64,000 nucleotides of DNA, taken from NCBI GenBank assembly GCA_963701815.1, contig CAVPBN010000017.1, forward strand, positions 124,001 through 188,000, written 5' to 3'. Origin of the DNA: AP-15 sp963701815. Lineage in GTDB: Bacteria > Pseudomonadota > Alphaproteobacteria > ATCC43930 > CGMCC-115725. Under the pieces are notes generated by a model. The model had not been told where the DNA came from, made no database searches, and saw only the letters and a list, made by a program, of their open reading frames with translations. The translations under genes and the position numbers were made by a program. Shown piece by piece: positions 56,326 through 64,000 of this stretch (its first letter is position 1; every line of letters begins with the position of its first letter).

Positions 56326-56646
56326 GCTTTTCCTCCCTCACAAGGTGTGGTTCCGCTGATTTCGCGCGTTAAACCGGCATTCGCCAGATGAGCGCCGCGA
56401 TCCGCCCACCCTCAACCATCATAGTTCAGGAATTGGTAAGAGGTGTGAGGTAGTTCACACTGACCAAAAAAGCTTTTCCGGATTGCGGCGACAGGCGGGC
56501 GCAAGCGAAGACGACGATCTTCGTGATGTGCCGCAGCATCGGCTTCCGGCCCAAGGTGCAGCTTGCCAAGATCAACGAATCCGATTTCGATGCTGCTAAC
56601 GGGAAAAGCTTTTTGGAGGAAGGTATTGCAGAGCAGGTGGCAACAA
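56326..56646. other. Region without a recognised gene
   Basis: About 320 bp upstream of the secreted-protein gene. A + frame with DFDAANGKSFLEEGIAEQVA is open but matches nothing I know; GGAGGA at 56612-56617 looks like a ribosome site leading into the next gene. Confidence 0.4.
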
Positions 56647-56983
56647 TGATCGCGAGCGGACCACGAGTGCCCGCCAGGCGGCCGAGGCATTATTCGCACC
56701 GCAACGGCAGGGCGGTGATCCGGCTGTTCCGGAATTGTCGATGCCCGCCGGCCAACCGCCGCGCAAACCGCGGGTATTGGCAGTTGTGTTGCCGGCGCCG
56801 GTCCGTCACGAAATCGCAGCGCCAGTCAGGTCCCGACAGAAGAAGCAGGTAAAGCCCAAAATCCCAGTGTCGGAAACTGGCCGCATCCGCGCCTGGGCGA
56901 AATATGGCATGACGGCCGGCCAGATCGCCGAGGTCTGCGGTGTTGCCGTCGGCGAGATCGAGCGCATTCTCCGGCAAGCCTGA
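56647..56983 (+). CDS. Small basic HTH-like protein, start disturbed
   Basis: The reading ERTTSARQAAEALFAPQRQG, PRKPRVLAVVLPAP, then VSETGRIRAWAKYGMTAGQI and AEVCGVAVGEIERILRQA is a small protein whose C-terminal 35 residues form a helix-turn-helix of the kind seen in GcrA-like and short alphaproteobacterial DNA-binding proteins. ATG 56647 (MIAS) is out of frame with ERTT by one slip, and ATG 56738 is in frame but internal. A hairpin follows the stop. Function unknown. Confidence 0.5.
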
Positions 56984-57018
56984 CGGCGGTGCGGCCCTTG
57001 GAGCATGGTGCCAAAAGG

Positions 57019-57045
57019 AAAGCGCCACGGGGGGCATGGCGCTTT
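57019..57045. terminator. Hairpin downstream of the HTH gene, possible terminator
   Basis: AAAGCGCCA (57019-57027) pairs with TGGCGCTTT (57037-57045), a 9-bp perfect stem with a 9-nt G-rich loop, 36 bp after a stop codon. The T's are within the stem rather than after it. A decayed version of this hairpin occurs near 59745. Confidence 0.5.
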
Positions 57046-57231
57046 CGCGTTATCGAGAGCGGCGTAGCGGTCGGGGGACCGCTCGCTCCGCCGAGCAAAG
57101 CCGGCTCTCTCCACAGGTCCAGAACACCGGGCGGTTTGTCGAGTTCCACAGGTTGGTCTAAACCGTCGCTATCTACGTGATAATCCGGTGTGTCCCGTAG
57201 ACGCTGCCGCCGCAGCGGCGGGTGATCGGCG

Positions 57232-58060
57232 CTAAATCGTGATCTGCTCGACTTCGTCGAGCGTGATCGCGTCGCTCGTGCGATCGTAGAGCTTGGTCGT
57301 GCGCGGGCTTTCGTGCGCCGCCATGGCCTGGACGTTTTCGAGCGTGCCACCGGCCTCGAGATAGGCGGTGATGCCGGTTGCGCGGAACACGTGACAGCCG
57401 AGCTTGACCTTGAAGCCAGCATCGGCTGTGCGCCGGCGCACCATGCGATAGGCGTCGATCCGGTTCATCGGCGTGTCGGTCAGCACACCGGTCTTGCCGA
57501 CGGCCGATCGGAAGAGGGGGGCCTTTGCCGTCCTCGCGAATGCCGGCCGCGGCGAGATACTCGTCGATGAAAGCCTCCAGCTTATGGTGCGCCGGCATCT
57601 CGTGGCGCTTGCCGCCTTTCTCGTGCAGCCGCACCCACCAGCGCTTGCCCTCGGGGTAGTAGTCCTCGACCTTCATGGCGACCACGGCGCCGATCCGGGC
57701 GAAGGCGTAGGTCATGACGCCGATCAGCGCGCGGTCGCGCAGGCCGACGAGGGTCGAGCTGTCGATGCTTTCGATCAGCCGGCGGGCTTGCTCTTCGGTC
57801 AGCACCGGGGTCTTGCCGCGGCGCACGACGTGCTTGGGCCCGCGGACCGCATGCGCCGGATTGACGGCGAGGACCTGGCCGACGACCAGCCAGTCGAACA
57901 GCATGCGGATCGCCGCAAGGTGCAATTTACGGTCGGTTTGGCGGCCGTCGTCTGCAACACCTCCACATTGGCAGCTACATGGAATCGGCTCGAAGTCCGC
58001 GAGCACACCGATCTCGCGGTCGGAAGTGCATCGGCACGTCTGCCGGTTCGGTTGATACCC
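57232..58060 (-). pseudogene. Tyrosine recombinase/integrase (XerD-like), N-truncated, frameshifted
   Basis: HLAAIRMLFDWLVVGQVLAV is the end of the SAM-like core-binding domain. The catalytic domain shows Arg in TYAFARIGAVVAM, HEKGGKRHEMPAHHKL, HxxR in CHVFRATGITAYL, and His and Tyr in AAHESPRTTKLYDR. All catalytic residues survive, but the frame changes near 57510 and 57955 and about 80 N-terminal residues are missing. It was probably the integrase of a lost island. Confidence 0.8.
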
Positions 58061-58177
58061 AAAATCCTGCCAGACGTTTACGGCCTTTGGGATTTAGCTC
58101 GCGCTCGGCGGGCTAACCGTATAGTGAACCGCCGCCTAACCGGCCAGGTTCACGACAAAATTCCAAACGGAGAAAAC

Positions 58178-58380
58178 ATGACCCGCCCCCGCGCCGCCGA
58201 TGATTTTGCGGTGATCCGCGCGCGAATCGAAGAGCTGCGGCGGGAGGATGTGCCAGCGGCATGGGAATCCGCACCCGCATCGCGCGGTCCGGGGCCTTAT
58301 CATACTGTGTCCGCCGCATCGGCGGAAAGCCAGGGACCGTCTCCAGCGCGCTATCCGGCAGAAATTCTGCCACTAGCAGG
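58178..58380 (+). pseudogene. Small alphaproteobacterial protein, 3' end cut by an IS
   Basis: MTRPRAADDFAVIRARIEEL followed by RRE is a common start of a short, unnamed protein in Rhodospirillales/Hyphomicrobiales genomes, often beside such integrases. CGGAG lies just before ATG 58178. After about residue 45 the reading becomes unrelated, at the edge of the IS5-like element. Confidence 0.5.
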
Positions 58381-59700
58381 GTGCGGAAATAGGGCTGTTT
58401 ATCGGGTTTTCTGGCTCGATTTGCCCGAAGGCCAGGGTTGGCGGAGTCCGGTTGATCGCATTTGCGGCGATCCGGTTCGATCCGAGGTTTGGCCGCGGCA
58501 GCGAGGATAGGCTCATGCAGCCGCCAGCAGCTTGGGCAACCGGATCAGGTTGCAGGCGGCGGCGGTCAGGGTGAAGGTCCAGCCGACACGGGCGTTGCCG
58601 CGGTGCCGCGTTTTGCGCAGTCCGCCGCTGGTTTTGATCCAGCCGAACGCCTCCTCGATGCGCTTGCGGATACGCTGGCTGACGGCGTAGCCGGGGTGTC
58701 GGGTGGTGCGCCGGTCGATCGCCGAGCGGCGGTTGGTGAGGTTTTGCGCCACATGCGGGGTGACCCTGATCGCGCGCAGGCGGTCGACGAAGTCGGCCAC
58801 GTCGTACGCCTTGTCGGCGCCGAGGGTAATGCGGTGGCCGCCGTCGAGGCGGCCCAGCATGGTCATCGCGGCCTCGCGCTCGGCGGTGCCGGTGGCTTGG
58901 GTCAGCGTGGCATCGACGATCAGGCCGTGCCGGTTCTCCATCAGCAAATGGCCCATGTGGCACAGCCTGGCTTCCTTGCCGCGCCCCTTTCGAAACAGCC
59001 GGGCATCGGGGTCGGTGGTCGAGGCGTGGGTGTCGTTGCTGCGCTTCTCGGCGTGAAAGTCGCGCTCGGCATTGCGGCCCTTGGGTGCGCCATCCTCGGC
59101 CGCGCCATCGCCGCGGTCGCCCCCGCCCCGCGGCGTGAAGCTCTTGATGCTGGCCCAGGCTTCGATCAGCGTGCCGTCCACCGAAAAATGCTCGTCCGAC
59201 AGCAACGTCTTGACCCGTGGCTGGTTCAGCACCCGCGCCAGGAACTTGGCGGCGACATCGCCCGCCAGCAGACGTTCGCGGTTCTTGGTGAAGACCGTCA
59301 CGTCCCAGATCGGCGCGTCCATCCCCAGCCCGACAAACCAGCGGAACAGCAGATTGTAGTCCAGCTGCTCCATCAATTGACGCTCCGAGCGCACCGAATA
59401 GAATGCTTGCAGAAGCAATGCTCGCAGCAGTTTCTCCGGCGCGATCGACGGCCGGCCGATCGGCGAATAGAGCCTTTCGAACTCGCTCGACAGCCCTTCC
59501 AACGCCGCGTCCACGATGACCCGGATCGCCCGCAGCGGATGATCCGCCGGGACCCGCGCCGCGCAACTCAGATAACTGAACAACGCTGCTGTGTTCAAAT
59601 CCCCGCCGCGCATCCGATATCCCCATATCTCGTCACGCAGCCTAGATTCTACACCATATCCGCCCCTGATCTCGACCTTTTTCCGCATCCTGCTAGACCG
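58381..59700 (-). mobile_element. IS5/IS1182-like insertion sequence
   Basis: About 1.3 kb holding one intact transposase gene. The ends are estimated from where neighbouring gene similarity stops (about 58380) and from the GGGTCAGAATTC area near 59700; I did not find a clean inverted repeat, so boundaries are approximate to tens of bases. Confidence 0.6.
58513..59613 (-). CDS. IS5-like transposase
   Basis: About 366 residues, frame intact. Conserved blocks: SPIGRPSIAPEKLLRALLLQ, QLDYNLLFRWFVGLGMDAPI, LLSDEHFSVDGTLIEAWASI with the first Asp, and ITLGADKAYDVADFVDRLRA with the second; the C-terminal RKRIEEAFGWIKTSGGLRKT holds the Glu. ATG 59613 (MRGGDLNTAALF) is the likely start although the frame is open to 59862. 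Confidence 0.9.
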   Translation of the reverse strand: MRGGDLNTAALFSYLSCAARVPADHPLRAIRVIVDAALEGLSSEFERLYSPIGRPSIAPEKLLRALLLQAFYSVRSERQLMEQLDYNLLFRWFVGLGMDAPIWDVTVFTKNRERLLAGDVAAKFLARVLNQPRVKTLLSDEHFSVDGTLIEAWASIKSFTPRGGGDRGDGAAEDGAPKGRNAERDFHAEKRSNDTHASTTDPDARLFRKGRGKEARLCHMGHLLMENRHGLIVDATLTQATGTAEREAAMTMLGRLDGGHRITLGADKAYDVADFVDRLRAIRVTPHVAQNLTNRRSAIDRRTTRHPGYAVSQRIRKRIEEAFGWIKTSGGLRKTRHRGNARVGWTFTLTAAACNLIRLPKLLAAA

Positions 59701-59944
59701 GGTCAGAATTCCTCTGGCTGCGGAGCGCCGGTAACCGGTAAAAGGAAAACGCCACGAATGGGGGACATAGAGCTTTCGCGTTTCAGGGAGCAAGCGCGGC
59801 AGTTGGGGGGAACCACCCTCCGCAGCGCGGATGCGCTGCTCTCTATGATCGGAAAACGCCAAACGAGCTGGCCAGTTCCGAGGCTTGCCGATCTAGGTGC
59901 TTATCTACGTGATAATCCTGAGGTTTCGCTGACGAGGTTAGTCG
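59701..59944. other. Diverged copy of the 57.0-57.2 kb sequence; no firm gene
   Basis: AAAAGGAAAACGCCACG at about 59739, GCTTTCGCGTT near 59773 and ATCTACGTGATAATCC near 59902 have counterparts at 57013, 57041 and 57170 in the same order and spacing. A + frame (GDIELSRFREQARQLGG...LADLGAYLRDNPEVSLTRLVD) is open across it and overlaps the next gene's start; coding status is unclear. Confidence 0.45.
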
Positions 59945-60931
59945 ATGAGCAGCCGCCGCGCGGTTCTCGCTGGTTCTCTCGCTTCCGTCGCTCTCTCGCC
60001 CGTCGCCGGGCGGGCGCAACCGGCAACCGGCGGCCCCACGATCGGGTTTCTCGTGCCGGCATCCGGGCCTTACATCGGAACGCCGACCGCCGTCTTTGAC
60101 TCGTTCCGTCGTGGGCTCGCCGATCTCGGCTACGTCGAAGGACGAAACATCCGTTACGAGTATCGTTCGGCGCCACGGGCCGGTCTCAGCGAGATGGCGG
60201 CCGAACTCGTCCGATTGAAGGTTGACGTTTTGGTCGCGGCGGGTGTTGCAGCCTTCGTCGCGAAGCCGGTGTCAGTGCGTACTCCAGTGGTATTCGGATT
60301 CAGCGGCGACCCGGTACAGGCAGGGCTCGTCGACGGTCTTGCCCGTCCCGGAGGCAACATGACGGGAGTGACCTTTCTCGCCACTGAACTAGTCGGCAAG
60401 CGTCTCGCCCTTCTCAAGGAGGCGGCGCCTGCGATTTCGCGGGTAGCGGTGCTGGGAGCTTCCGGCCATCCCGGCGAGCGGAGCGAGTGGCGCGCCTGGG
60501 AGGACACCGGCCGGGCCTTGGGCGTGAGCCTGCAACTCTTCGAATTGAAAAATGCCGCCGATCTCGATGCAGCGCTGATCGCGGTCGCGAATGGCAATAC
60601 GAATGCGATTCACGCGTTTCCCGATGGCGTGACGGCAGCCAGCCGTGGCCGCATCGCAGAGTTTGCCCTTTCGCACCATCTGCCGAGCGTCTTCGGCTGG
60701 AAGGCGTATGTGGAAACCGGCGGTCTGATGTCCTACGGGCCCAATCTGGACGACTCGTGGCGCCAAATTGCCGGCCTCGTAGGCAAGATCCTGAAAGGAT
60801 CAAGACCCGCGGACCTACCGGTCGAGCTACCCACGCGGTTTGAGCTCATCGTCAACCTAAAGACCGCGCGCGCGCTCGGCCTCACCATGCCGCCAATACT
60901 CCTCGCCGGCGCCGACAAAGTCATCGAATGA
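59945..60931 (+). CDS. ABC transporter substrate-binding protein, ABC_sub_bind (DUF534/TrpX-like)
   Basis: 328 residues. The N-terminus SSRRAVLAGSLASVALSPVA is a signal peptide with an RR pair (possible Tat). ADLGYVEGRNIRYEYRSA, PVVFGFSGDPVQAGLVDGLA, ARPGGNMTGVTFLATELVGK and the end MPPILLAGADKVIE are diagnostic of the family, which is greatly expanded in Alphaproteobacteria. Permease and ATPase genes are absent; IS elements follow within 70 bp. The frame is intact. Confidence 0.9.
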   Translation: MSSRRAVLAGSLASVALSPVAGRAQPATGGPTIGFLVPASGPYIGTPTAVFDSFRRGLADLGYVEGRNIRYEYRSAPRAGLSEMAAELVRLKVDVLVAAGVAAFVAKPVSVRTPVVFGFSGDPVQAGLVDGLARPGGNMTGVTFLATELVGKRLALLKEAAPAISRVAVLGASGHPGERSEWRAWEDTGRALGVSLQLFELKNAADLDAALIAVANGNTNAIHAFPDGVTAASRGRIAEFALSHHLPSVFGWKAYVETGGLMSYGPNLDDSWRQIAGLVGKILKGSRPADLPVELPTRFELIVNLKTARALGLTMPPILLAGADKVIE

Positions 60932-61001
60932 GCAATGACGCCACACGGCAAGGACCTAGCTGACGACCAGCCAAATAGGTGCGGCGACAACCCTAGCCTA
61001 G

Positions 61002-62655
61002 TGTCCGTCCATAAACGCTAAGATTTTGGAATCGCGTGGACAATCGCGATTTTGTACAGGCAAGGCCCGGCGGTTTCGGGTAAGCTGCGGATACAAGCCA
61101 CTGAATCCAAAGCACAACCCTCACCGCCGGAGCCGACAATGCGTCAGGAACGCACCATCCAGGCCACTATATTCGAGGTTTTTGCGCGGCACGAGATCGG
61201 CTGTGAGCTGCGGGCGATGTCGCAGTGGCTGGATCGGCAGGGCGCGCTGGCGAGCTTGGCGGCTGGCGATTTGCGCCGCGCCGGGCTGCGCGAGACCGGA
61301 CGCCGGGGACTGCCGGCGGAGACGGTTCTGCGCTGTGCCCTGCTCAAGCAACAGCGACAGCTGAGTTACGAGGAGCTGGCCTTTCACCTCGAAGATTCGG
61401 CGTCGTTTCGGGCCTTTGCCCGCTTGCCGTTGGCCTGGTCGCCGAAGAAATCGGTGCTGCATCGGACGATCAGTGCGATCCGCCCGGCGAGTTGGGAGGC
61501 GGTCAATCGGGCGTTGCTGGCCAGCGCCAAGCAGGGAAAGCTGGAGAGCGGCGCCACGGTGCGGATCGACAGCACGGTGAGCGCGGCGCTGATGCACCAG
61601 CCGAGCGACAGCACGCTGCTGTGGGATGCAGTACGCGTCATGACGCGGCTGCTGCGCCGGGCCGGGCGGTTGCCAGGAGCGCCGGTGCTTCAGTGGCGCG
61701 ATCGCCGGCGGCTGGCCAAGCAGCGGGCGCGGGCGATCGACTACAGCCGCGGCAAGGACAAGAAGCGCGCGCTCTATCGCGAGTTGATCACCGCCGCCCG
61801 CGCCACCCAGACGGCACTGCGAAAGGCCGCCGAACGGCTGGCCGAAATCGCCGGGATCGCGGCCGAGCGATGGCGCGCCAAGGTCGGCCACTATCTGCCG
61901 CTGATCGAGCGCATCCTCGCCCAGAGCGAGCGTCGGGTCCTCCACGGTCAAGCGGTGCCGGCCGGCGAGAAGCTGGTCAGCCTGTTCGAGCCGCATGCCG
62001 ACATCCTCGTCAAGGGCGGCCGTGACGTGCAGTACGGACACAAGCTCAACCTCGTCACTGGCAAGAGCGGCTTGATCCTCGACGTCGTCGTCGAAGCCGG
62101 CAACCCCGCCGATGCCGAGCGCTTCCTGCCCATGCTCGATCGCCAGATCGCTCGCTGCGGCGTGCCGCCACGGCAGACGGCCGCCGATGGCGGCTATGCC
62201 AGCCTCGACAACCTCAAACAGGCCAAGGCCCGCGGTGTCACGGACGTCGCCTTCCACAAGAAGCGTGGGATGGCGATCGCAGACATGGCCAAGAGCCGCT
62301 GGGTATATCGCCGGCTGCGCAACTTCCGCGCCGGGATCGAGGCCGGCATCTCCTGCTTCAAGCGGGCCTATGGCGGAGCGCGCTGCACTTGGCGCGGGCT
62401 CGACCACTTCAAGGCCTATATCTGGTCCGCCGTGGTCGCCCACAACCTGACCCTGTTCGCCCGCCTCAAATCGACTTAGTCCCGACACCCCGGCAGCAGC
62501 ACGGCAGCCGCCCAAACCACATGCCTATCCCTGCTCGTCAAACGATTCTCCCGGTCTCGGCCACTACTCACACGCGAAAACCGGCACGCCGCCACTGAGA
62601 AGCGCCCGAAAGCAGCTCTTCTTCCGCGCCAAAATCGTCCGTTTATGGACGGACA
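61002..62655 (+). mobile_element. Complete ISNCY-type insertion sequence
   Basis: TGTCCGTCCATAAACG at the left (61002) is repeated inverted at the right (CGTTTATGGACGGACA ending 62655), giving a perfect terminal repeat of at least 16 bp. CTAG lies directly outside both ends (60998-61001 and 62656-62659) as the likely 4-bp target duplication. The element is 1,654 bp with one intact gene. Confidence 0.9.
61139..62479 (+). CDS. ISNCY-family transposase
   Basis: 446 residues, frame intact. MRQERTIQATIFEVFARHEI, then LPAETVLRCALLKQQRQLSY, the DDE first Asp in VRIDSTVSAALMHQPSDS, second in RQTAADGGYASLDNLKQA and Glu in NFRAGIEAGISCFKRAYGG are typical of the ISNCY group found in proteobacteria. The start ATG 61139 follows an AACCCTCACCGCCGGAG stretch (GGAG). 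Confidence 0.9.
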   Translation: MRQERTIQATIFEVFARHEIGCELRAMSQWLDRQGALASLAAGDLRRAGLRETGRRGLPAETVLRCALLKQQRQLSYEELAFHLEDSASFRAFARLPLAWSPKKSVLHRTISAIRPASWEAVNRALLASAKQGKLESGATVRIDSTVSAALMHQPSDSTLLWDAVRVMTRLLRRAGRLPGAPVLQWRDRRRLAKQRARAIDYSRGKDKKRALYRELITAARATQTALRKAAERLAEIAGIAAERWRAKVGHYLPLIERILAQSERRVLHGQAVPAGEKLVSLFEPHADILVKGGRDVQYGHKLNLVTGKSGLILDVVVEAGNPADAERFLPMLDRQIARCGVPPRQTAADGGYASLDNLKQAKARGVTDVAFHKKRGMAIADMAKSRWVYRRLRNFRAGIEAGISCFKRAYGGARCTWRGLDHFKAYIWSAVVAHNLTLFARLKST

Positions 62656-62659
62656 CTAG

Positions 62660-63551
62660 GGCGTGTCGTCAATTGAGCCAAATGATAGCGGCGGCGAGGT
62701 GGATGGCCGCCAGGAAATTCTGTGCGGTTTTGTCGTAGCGGGTGGCGATGGCGCGGAACTGTTTGAGTTTACAGAAGAAGTTTTCGACCAGATGGCGCTC
62801 CTTGTAGAGAGCGCGGTCGAAGTTGGCAGGTGCAAGTCGGTTTGGTCGCGGCGGGATGACCGCGGATTTGCCGGGCGCGCCAGGGGTTCGCGGATACGGG
62901 CATCGGCGTCAAAGGCTTTGTCGGCGATCAGTTGGCCGGCCGCCATCTTCGGCAGCAGCGCGTCGGCGCCAAGGAGATCGTGGGCCTGTCCCGCGGTCAG
63001 CAGAAAAGCGAGAGGATTGCCGAGCGCATCGACCAGAGCATGGATTTTGGTGCTCAGTCCGCCGCGGCTACGTCCGATCGCGTGATCCTGGTCTTTTTTT
63101 GGGAGCACCGGCACTGTGCTGATGCGCCCGCACGATGGTGCTGTCGATCATCGCATATTCGTTATCGGCGTCGGCGGCGAGATATTCGAAGATTTTTTGC
63201 CAGACCCCGCTCTGAGCCCAACGACTGAACCGGCGATGGGTGTTCTTCCAATGCCGAATCGCCGGCAAATCGCGCCACGGGATGCCGGCGCGGTAACGGT
63301 ACAGCACCGCTTCGACGAAGCGGCGATTGTCTTGGGCAGTTGCGCCGACATGGCCGACCCGCCCCGGCAGCCAGTCTTTGATCCGCTCCCATTGGTCGTC
63401 TCGCAGTCCATATCTGGTCATGGGTCAGCCTTTTGCCAAAGCCGACCTTTCATTGATCACATAATTTCTGGTATCGCTAGACTCGTTTTACGCACCATAC
63501 ATCAGCGACGACTTGTTTACGTGCATGACCAAAATAATTGACGACACACCT
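62660..63551 (-). mobile_element. IS5-family element, IS427 group
   Basis: GGCGTGTCGTCAATT at the left (62660) matches, inverted, AATTGACGACACACC at the right (ending 63551) with one mismatch. TAG flanks both sides, consistent with the short TA/TNA duplication of IS427. It starts directly after the CTAG that ends the ISNCY element, so the two elements sit back to back. Confidence 0.85.
62663..63421 (-). CDS. IS427-type transposase (orfA/orfB, extra frame break)
   Basis: OrfA: MTRYGLRDDQWERIKDWLPG, RRFVEAVLYRYRAGIPWRDL and YAMIDSTIVRAHQHSAGA with the first Asp. OrfB continues in another frame after the poly-Lys-like AAAAAAGACC site near 63095: DHAIGRSRGGLSTKIHALVD. A change of frame there is normal for this group (programmed slippage). 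A second break near 62880 moves the end RHLVENFFCKLKQFRAIATR, which holds the catalytic Glu, into a third frame; this one is not programmed. Confidence 0.82.
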
Positions 63552-63554
63552 AGC

Positions 63555-63741
63555 CTAATTTACTACCATTCTGGAGGCTCAAAAGTTCCCAGCCTGGCCG
63601 ACGCACCGACGGGTGCTCGGCGGGCTGATCGGCAAGTCCCCCGAACGCGATGACCCCTATACCGGTGAACCTACCGAATTCTGTGGGGAGGCAGAGATGA
63701 CAGACCCGGGCCGCGGCAAGCAGCGGGGAGGGCGGCGGTGA
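63555..63741 (+). other. Open 3' end of a possible truncated gene
   Basis: A + frame running out of the IS427 element reads EAQKFPAWPTHRRVLGGLIG and ends with TGA at 63739, overlapping the GTG of the next gene as GTGA. The overlap suggests a real upstream partner, or the frame may begin at ATG 63697. No family recognised. Confidence 0.35.
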
Positions 63742-64000
63742 CGGCGTTTTGCCGTGTCGTCCGGTTGGTCGCGCTGCTGACGACGGCCGTAATGCCGCCG
63801 GCCTTTGGCGCCGCGGTTCCCGGACATGAGGTGGCGGGCAGGTCGATCGCCACGCGGCTCGCCGACGCGCATTTCGCCGAGCCACTCGTTGCGACCGGCC
63901 CGACGACGCCGGCAGAGGACAAAGCGCTATTGCGGGCGGTTACGACTTACGAGCACCCTCGCCTCGGCACGGGTGATTTTTCGAGCCTGACCCGGTTTCT
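63738..64000 (+). CDS. Secreted protein N-terminus, possibly TPR-containing, cut by window end
   Basis: From GTG 63738 the first 30 residues are a signal peptide (LVALLTTAVMPPAFGAA). The mature start LADAHFAEPLVATGPTTPAE then DKALLRAVTTYEHPRLGTGD resembles the lead-in of large exported TPR proteins that precede RHS-type or other secreted polymorphic proteins, but too little is present to be sure. The gene runs off the right edge. Confidence 0.5.
   Translation, partial: MTAFCRVVRLVALLTTAVMPPAFGAAVPGHEVAGRSIATRLADAHFAEPLVATGPTTPAEDKALLRAVTTYEHPRLGTGDFSSLTRF

Noticed and set aside
63068..63114. Frame change in the IS427-type transposase as a sequencing error
   Set aside because: A programmed frameshift between orfA and orfB at an A-rich site is normal for this group, so this break alone is not evidence of error.

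Overview
The window is high-G+C DNA with codon use, gene families and order typical of an uncultured alphaproteobacterium (Rhodospirillales or Hyphomicrobiales-like). Support comes from the DUF3489/DUF2924/serine-recombinase cassette, ABC_sub_bind-type binding proteins and many alphaproteobacterial small gene families. No rRNA gene, CRISPR array or complete prophage is visible. Many genes that should be intact are broken by single-base indels, so the sequence is either an unpolished long-read or metagenome assembly or a genome rich in pseudogenes. I annotate the reconstructed gene and give the position of each break.

Layout. (1) 1-20,950 is ordinary chromosome: the end of an adenylation-carrier-thioesterase protein, a secreted repeat-like protein, uup, an ABC sugar importer without its ATPase, a DyP peroxidase plus encapsulin nanocompartment operon behind zapE, rmuC, ridA, cupins, a DUF4010 membrane protein, tadA, a hotdog thioesterase, a glutamine amidotransferase, and the overlapping run rluB-like/rsmD/aldo-keto reductase. 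(2) tRNA-Ser(GGA) at 20,999 is followed by an accessory segment (21.4-28.7 kb): a large serine recombinase with DUF2924 and DUF3489 partners, fragments of PG-binding and DoxX genes, a HerA-like ATPase and a DUF763 gene separated by an IS481 remnant. (3) 28.7-32.1 kb carries a molybdenum hydroxylase large subunit and a 2-oxoglutarate/Fe(II) oxygenase. (4) 32.1-34.6 kb is a mosaic of relics with lower G+C: a histidine-kinase scrap, a HARE-HTH-like gene, an unusual tRNA-Cys-like structure, a DUF6471 scrap and a gene for a probable secreted proteasome-fold Ntn hydrolase.

(5) 34.6-41.4 kb holds a PrpD relic, a subtilase next to a PAP2/vanadium-haloperoxidase-type protein, a class III adenylate cyclase with TolB/TPR modules, and a degraded amidase. 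(6) 41.4-44.4 kb is a DUF6880-family gene split by about 2.5 kb that contains an EmrB-type MFS exporter with a TetR-type operator; an imperfect 23-bp direct repeat flanks the insert. (7) 44.4-50.5 kb is a recD2 helicase gene and an alkA fragment separated by an IS256-family remnant that itself carries a complete IS21 element. (8) 50.5-58.4 kb has an M23-like protein, a complete IS4 element, an LLM flavin oxidoreductase, a class II aldolase, small proteins and a tyrosine-recombinase relic. (9) 58.4-63.6 kb is an IS-rich block (IS5-like, ISNCY, IS427-type) around one ABC binding-protein gene. The window ends inside a new secreted protein gene.

The most interesting units are the DyP-encapsulin pair (cargo-loading peptide visible, stop codon missing between the genes), the Ntn-hydrolase candidate whose predicted signal-peptide cleavage would expose an N-terminal Thr, and the tRNA-Cys-like structure with a five-pair D-stem.
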